Shown in pieces: positions 14,001 through 16,765 of a DNA stretch of 16,765 nt (position 1 is the first letter of the stretch; every line of letters begins with the position of its first letter). The DNA comes from JBMOLK01 sp049325575 (lineage in GTDB: Bacteria; Bacillota; Clostridia; Acetivibrionales; Acetivibrionaceae), in the NCBI GenBank assembly GCA_049325575.1, contig JBMOLK010000088.1, positions 1 through 16,765 on the forward strand, written 5' to 3'. The notes under the pieces are model-generated. The model was not told the origin of the DNA, did not search any database, and was given only the letters and a program-made list of their open reading frames with translations. Both the position numbers and the translations under genes were made by a program.

Positions 14001-15418
14001 ATATAAGTGAAATTCCAAAGATAAATCAAAGGCTTCTGGCACAAGATTATGATACATATGAAATATATTATACATGTAAGAGCGGAAACAAGATCCCTTT
14101 AGAGATTAACTCCCACATTTTTTTATTCAACGGAGAAAGATATGCTCTTACTACTGCCCGCGATATTACCAGAAGGAAAAAGTATGAAGAGGGTCTAAGG
14201 AGAAGCAGAGAGCGCTACAAACAGCTTGTTCAGAACTCTCCTTTTGCTATCCTTATTATTAAGCAGGGCAGGATATTGTTTACAAACAAGTCTGCACTAA
14301 AGCTTTTAGGGACTAAGAATGCCATAGAAACCATAGGTCAGTCTATTGATAAATACTTTAACAATTTGGATGAAAAAAGGCTGATGGAAATATACTCTGC
14401 CGATGCAGGTGTGAATGGAGAGTTGGCAAGCCCTATAGAGGACAGGATACTTCGGCCTGATGGTACGGAAGGATACGTAGAAATAACCGGAATGCCCTTT
14501 TGGTTTGAGGGTGAGAAGACAGTACTCATGATGGTAAGAGACATCAGCTCTCAAAAACATGCGGAAGACCTTGAGAAGGATATTGAGAAGAAGAACAGGC
14601 TGTTAAATGAGACTCTTGAATACGATACATTAAAGACTGAATTCTTTTCAAGTCTGTCTCATGAGTTCAGGACGCCTTTAAATGTAATTATCGGTACGCT
14701 TCAGCTTCTTAACATGTATCTTAGGGAAAGTGTTATTTCAGACAGCAGCAACAAGGTGTCCAAGTATACCTGCATTATAAAGCATAATTGTTATAGGCTT
14801 TTAAGGCTTGTAAATAATATGATAGACATAACCAGTATAGATATCGGACTATTGCAGGTGAATTTACAAAACTGCGATATTGTAAATATAATTGAAAATA
14901 TAACCCTCTCGGTTGCAAAATATATTGAGGTAAAAGGGATTTCGGTAGTATTTGATACAAACGTGGAAGAGAAATTTATTGCCTGTGACCGGGATAAAAT
15001 AGAATGCATAATACTTAATCTTCTCTCCAATGCAGTAAAATGTACAAAGTCAGGAGACAGTATAAGCGTAGGAATACATGATGAAGGCGAAAATCTTAGA
15101 ATCTATGTAGAAGATACAGGAGTAGGCATTCCTGAAGATAAACTAGGAATAGTATTCGAACGGTTCAGGCAGGTGGACAAAACCCTTACGAGAAAGCATG
15201 AAGGAAGCGGAATAGGGTTATTTCTTGTGAAATCCCTTGTGGAAATGCATGACGGCAAAATATCTGTAGAGAGTGAATACGGTAAAGGAACCAAATTTAT
15301 TATAGAGATACCGGCAAGGTTGGTAGACACGCAGAATAACAGCGAAAGGAAAAAGATAGAGTCTATGGCAGAGGATTTGGAGAGAATATACATAGAATTT
15401 TCCGATATTGATATATAA
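11051..15418 (+). CDS. CheB-like/CheR/PAS/histidine kinase fusion sensor
   Basis: 1455 residues from the ATG chosen here; a TTG at 11039 would add four but neither has its own ribosome binding site. Order: CheB-like domain (about 47-230) with GIGAS (Ser55) kept, but the VQH position reads VQP (Pro82) and the TGxGxDG position reads TGCGQEG (Glu174). CheR methyltransferase (about 250-510) with TRFFRD (316-321), SAM-site GCSTGEEAYS (352-361), ATDVD (383-387) and SCRNLLLYY (453-461). PAS-like domains at about 555-655, 690-790, 800-915, 925-1042 and 1052-1168. HisKA with SHEFRTPLN (His1204). HATPase with N-box NLLSNAVK, G1 DTGVGIP, F-box FERFRQ and G2 GSGIGLFLV. No membrane segment and no receiver domain, so a cytoplasmic hybrid sensor whose response regulator lies elsewhere. 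Fusions of this layout are known; methylation targets are not. No adjacent chemotaxis genes. Confidence 0.93.
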   Translation: MIFTASLENNSMKDKLLKTKKRENDFILNEGYSIIEENNDKTFASDFYIVGIGASYKDIDYLKQFFKSFHSDVKTAFIIVQPFNTQNNDSILEGLSEVAHFKIVEITDGMTVEPGSIYIGSTLHAVIYSGGRLLLIDKSHSAEFQSAIDEFLYSLARERGDKSMAIMFTGCGQEGAAGCRAVKKMGGVVVVQDCEAALDGKADRREVFTGICDYILPTDKIPEELFKCLELFMPDSQGISSTLIYDTDEIILRLYDTLNRYCGVDFIHFRQNFILFNVEKRMRINRVESLKSYLSLLEQDRGEIKLLCKSLLIGTTRFFRDSDAFKVLEQNIIPDILGKRSTDSPVRIWVVGCSTGEEAYSVAILFKEYMIRVQRNFDVKIFATDVDINAIEHASKGSYPESIMEDVTLERLSRFFIKRDNKYQVTRQIRDMVEFSCHNVIDNPPYYKIDLISCRNLLLYYNPEVQKKVISLFQFSLNREGFLFLGVGENADEFNNFFSTCDNKWNIYRCIGVNKRRAIDNLSIRTMEVDLNRYKGEGDFSNKNTQLEEINAKLIKEYMSPCIVFNQKGEILQVCGTANKFFGLKDDMSVSNLSGVLHENLASALNSALYRLKKQKNCIVYNCIQISMEDNQYSINLVIKRFEAGGSSQLFIAILEEVKVEKLNSPKISSDTSGNLHLTEFNKDIINFFNNTNTGTILLDNDLCIRAFTPAVTREINLIKHDIGRPLSHITHNLLNEDLKESAMEVLESNTSKEKEVQSAGGNWYIVKYYPYSTINNEVISIVIVLIDITGIKKAQDKLTRLSYAIDQSSTIVMIMNLESRVEYVNLRFLQLTGYSYKEVCGKELKFLKPFTNNEEYYKYIGDSISSGKEWKGEIYYKNEKSREFWLSTAVTPVRSTDGTIAHFIAVMEDITDRKSMIEALKNSEEKFRQLFDNTSDAIFIYSFNAKGMPGRIDDVNKTACEALGYAKDELLTMTQYDIIAEEYISEIPKINQRLLAQDYDTYEIYYTCKSGNKIPLEINSHIFLFNGERYALTTARDITRRKKYEEGLRRSRERYKQLVQNSPFAILIIKQGRILFTNKSALKLLGTKNAIETIGQSIDKYFNNLDEKRLMEIYSADAGVNGELASPIEDRILRPDGTEGYVEITGMPFWFEGEKTVLMMVRDISSQKHAEDLEKDIEKKNRLLNETLEYDTLKTEFFSSLSHEFRTPLNVIIGTLQLLNMYLRESVISDSSNKVSKYTCIIKHNCYRLLRLVNNMIDITSIDIGLLQVNLQNCDIVNIIENITLSVAKYIEVKGISVVFDTNVEEKFIACDRDKIECIILNLLSNAVKCTKSGDSISVGIHDEGENLRIYVEDTGVGIPEDKLGIVFERFRQVDKTLTRKHEGSGIGLFLVKSLVEMHDGKISVESEYGKGTKFIIEIPARLVDTQNNSERKKIESMAEDLERIYIEFSDIDI

Positions 15419-15453
15419 TAAACCAGAATCCATTCGATAAAATATATTTAAAT

Positions 15454-15482
15454 TTGACAAATATTGATAAAAAAATTATAAT
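15454..15482 (+). promoter_or_regulatory. Consensus sigma-A promoter
   Basis: Perfect TTGACA (15454-15459), 17-bp spacer, perfect TATAAT (15477-15482). The expected start is near 15489, about 184 nt before the next ATG. The long leader is AT-rich, with only a small TAAGG/CCTTA hairpin (around 15600-15630); no known riboswitch class is recognisable. Confidence 0.85.
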
Positions 15483-15672
15483 ATAAGGTGTATACATTTT
15501 TCTTCGGTATTAGTCACCCTTGGATTGTTAATGTGTTTAAAGTTGTAGATTTTTCTTTATTATATTAATAATTGATTTTAGACATGTATATAAATATTAT
15601 AAGGCTAAAGGTTTGGTTGTACCTTAAAATGTTTTGTTGAATGTTATTTTTAGTGTGGATGGGGGTATAGTT

Positions 15673-16765
15673 ATGGGAAGACTTAGTTTGGTTATCGCAG
15701 ATACGGATGAGGCTTATGTTGAAAGTATTGTGGATTATCTTATGATTAATCATTCCCAGAGGTTTCAAGTCAGCTCATTCACCAAACGGGAGTTTTTGTA
15801 TGAATTTCTTTCCAGTAATACTAAGAAAATTGATATATTATTAATAAGCAATGACTTGTTTTCTGAATCTTTACCAAAGGAAAATATCACTTCAATTGTA
15901 CTGTTGGTGGCAGGAAAGCTGCCCCAGGAAATTGAGGGCACAAGTTCCGTAATCAAATACCAGCACGGGGATAAATTGGTTGGAAACATAGTCAGTATTT
16001 TTTCGGAGAAAACCGAAAACCCGGTTGTTAAAGCTCAGGGAGATAAGAAGACTAAGGTTATAGCAGTTTACTCTCCCACAGGAGGCTCGGGGAAGACTAC
16101 TATAGCTGTTTGCTCATCTATACAGTGTGCCAGAAGAGGGCTTGGTGTATTTTATCTTAACTTGGAAAATCTTCAATCAACACCCCTTTTCTTTAACTGC
16201 AGCAGTGATCAGAATCTTTCAGGCATACTCTATTTTCTGAAAGAGAAAAATAAGAATCTTCATCTTAGAATAGAGGGATCAAGGCTTGTTGATGCTGAAC
16301 ATGACGTACATTATTTTTCTCCGCCTGAAAGTATATTTGACATGGAGGAAGCAGAGCCACAGGAGCTTAAAACCCTAATTGACGAGCTTAGGACCATGAG
16401 CCAGTACGATATCGTTTTTGTAGACATGTCAAGTGACTTAAACAGCAGGAATATAGCTTTATTAGAGGCCTGTGACGAAATAATACTTGTTCTTTCACAG
16501 GATGCTGTATCAGAGGTTAAAGCTGATGTTTTCATAAAACAGCTTAATATAATTAATCATAGAAAAGAGCTTAATTTATCTGACAAAATGACTGTTGTAC
16601 TTAATAGATATAACAGCCACATGGCACTTGAGGTTGAGACTGTCAGCATAAACGGGAAATCAATATCAGGTTATATACCTTTGGTACCGGGAATGACGGC
16701 TATAAAAGGCAGCGCGCAGTTTGTAGATATTAACAGCGAATTTGGCCGCTCCATACAGGATATTA
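15673..16765 (+). CDS. CpaE/TadZ-like MinD-family ATPase with pseudo-receiver domain (partial)
   Basis: Open for 364 codons to the right edge, so the C-terminus is missing. Residues 1-112 form a receiver-like fold: LVIADTDEAY at the beta-1 acidic site, but the beta-3 phosphoacceptor position reads LLISNDLF, with no Asp at the usual place, and an IKYQ near 94-97 stands where receivers have their conserved Lys. Residues 128-364 are a SIMIBI ATPase: Walker A GGSGKTT (137-143) without the signature lysine of the standard KGGxGKT, and YDIVFVDM (245-252) as Walker B-type strand. This combination is typical of CpaE/TadZ, which place Tad/Flp pilus machinery at a cell pole. The start follows GGATGGGGG at about 7 nt. 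A pilus operon downstream is likely but cannot be seen here; other MinD-like roles remain possible. Confidence 0.8.
   Translation, partial: MGRLSLVIADTDEAYVESIVDYLMINHSQRFQVSSFTKREFLYEFLSSNTKKIDILLISNDLFSESLPKENITSIVLLVAGKLPQEIEGTSSVIKYQHGDKLVGNIVSIFSEKTENPVVKAQGDKKTKVIAVYSPTGGSGKTTIAVCSSIQCARRGLGVFYLNLENLQSTPLFFNCSSDQNLSGILYFLKEKNKNLHLRIEGSRLVDAEHDVHYFSPPESIFDMEEAEPQELKTLIDELRTMSQYDIVFVDMSSDLNSRNIALLEACDEIILVLSQDAVSEVKADVFIKQLNIINHRKELNLSDKMTVVLNRYNSHMALEVETVSINGKSISGYIPLVPGMTAIKGSAQFVDINSEFGRSIQDI

Noticed and set aside
15489..15672. Known riboswitch in the leader of the CpaE/TadZ-like gene
   Set aside because: The leader is AT-rich with only a weak short hairpin; no conserved aptamer core is recognisable.

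Overview
This 16.8 kb window is AT-rich chromosomal DNA that reads like a Gram-positive, anaerobic clostridium. The signs are strong GGAGG-type ribosome binding sites, frequent TTG/GTG starts, sigma-A promoters with extended -10 boxes, and clostridial protein families. A Ruminiclostridium-type (cellulolytic Clostridia) origin fits, but that is an inference from gene style and not a proven match.

Layout. (1) 1-180: no gene; a minus-strand, promoter-led, foldable leader RNA candidate leaving the left edge. (2) 180-854, minus: YcgR-like PilZ protein, a c-di-GMP receptor. (3) 855-1148: a 106-nt imperfect inverted repeat containing an 18-codon ORF with a good ribosome binding site, then a sigma-A promoter. 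(4) 1149-2918: radical SAM protein with an N-terminal B12-binding-like region (DUF4080 type). (5) 2940-3362, minus: RsbW-like ATP-binding kinase, convergent with (4). (6) 3363-3589: divergent regulatory region with three copies of a GCATCTTA-type arm that can form two mutually exclusive hairpins. (7) 3590-5293: PolX DNA polymerase/PHP repair enzyme, then a weak terminator. (8) 5424-5945: unrecognised 173-aa protein whose stop codon lies in a 109-bp palindromic, MITE-like element. (9) 6105-9711: recD2, fetA and fetB, closely spaced and co-directional. (10) 9848-10765: metA-family homoserine O-acyltransferase, ended by a perfect 42-nt palindromic terminator. (11) 11051-15418: a giant sensor protein fusing a CheB-like domain, CheR, five PAS domains and a histidine kinase, preceded by a 23-codon leader ORF that overlaps its start. 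(12) 15673 to the right edge: a CpaE/TadZ-like MinD-type ATPase behind a consensus promoter and a leader of about 180 nt; probably the first gene of a Tad/Flp pilus or related locus outside the window.

How it fits together. The left third mixes signalling (PilZ, RsbW-like) with DNA repair (PolX). The middle is a helicase plus a putative metal exporter, then methionine biosynthesis. The right third is signalling and surface apparatus. The most unusual item is the fusion kinase: its CheR half keeps its signature motifs, while the CheB half has lost the catalytic His (Pro instead) and the catalytic Asp (Glu instead). It therefore looks like a methylating or SAM-sensing kinase without working methylesterase, and its translation looks coupled to a leader peptide. 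I found no CRISPR array, tRNA, rRNA, transposase gene or recognisable known riboswitch class.
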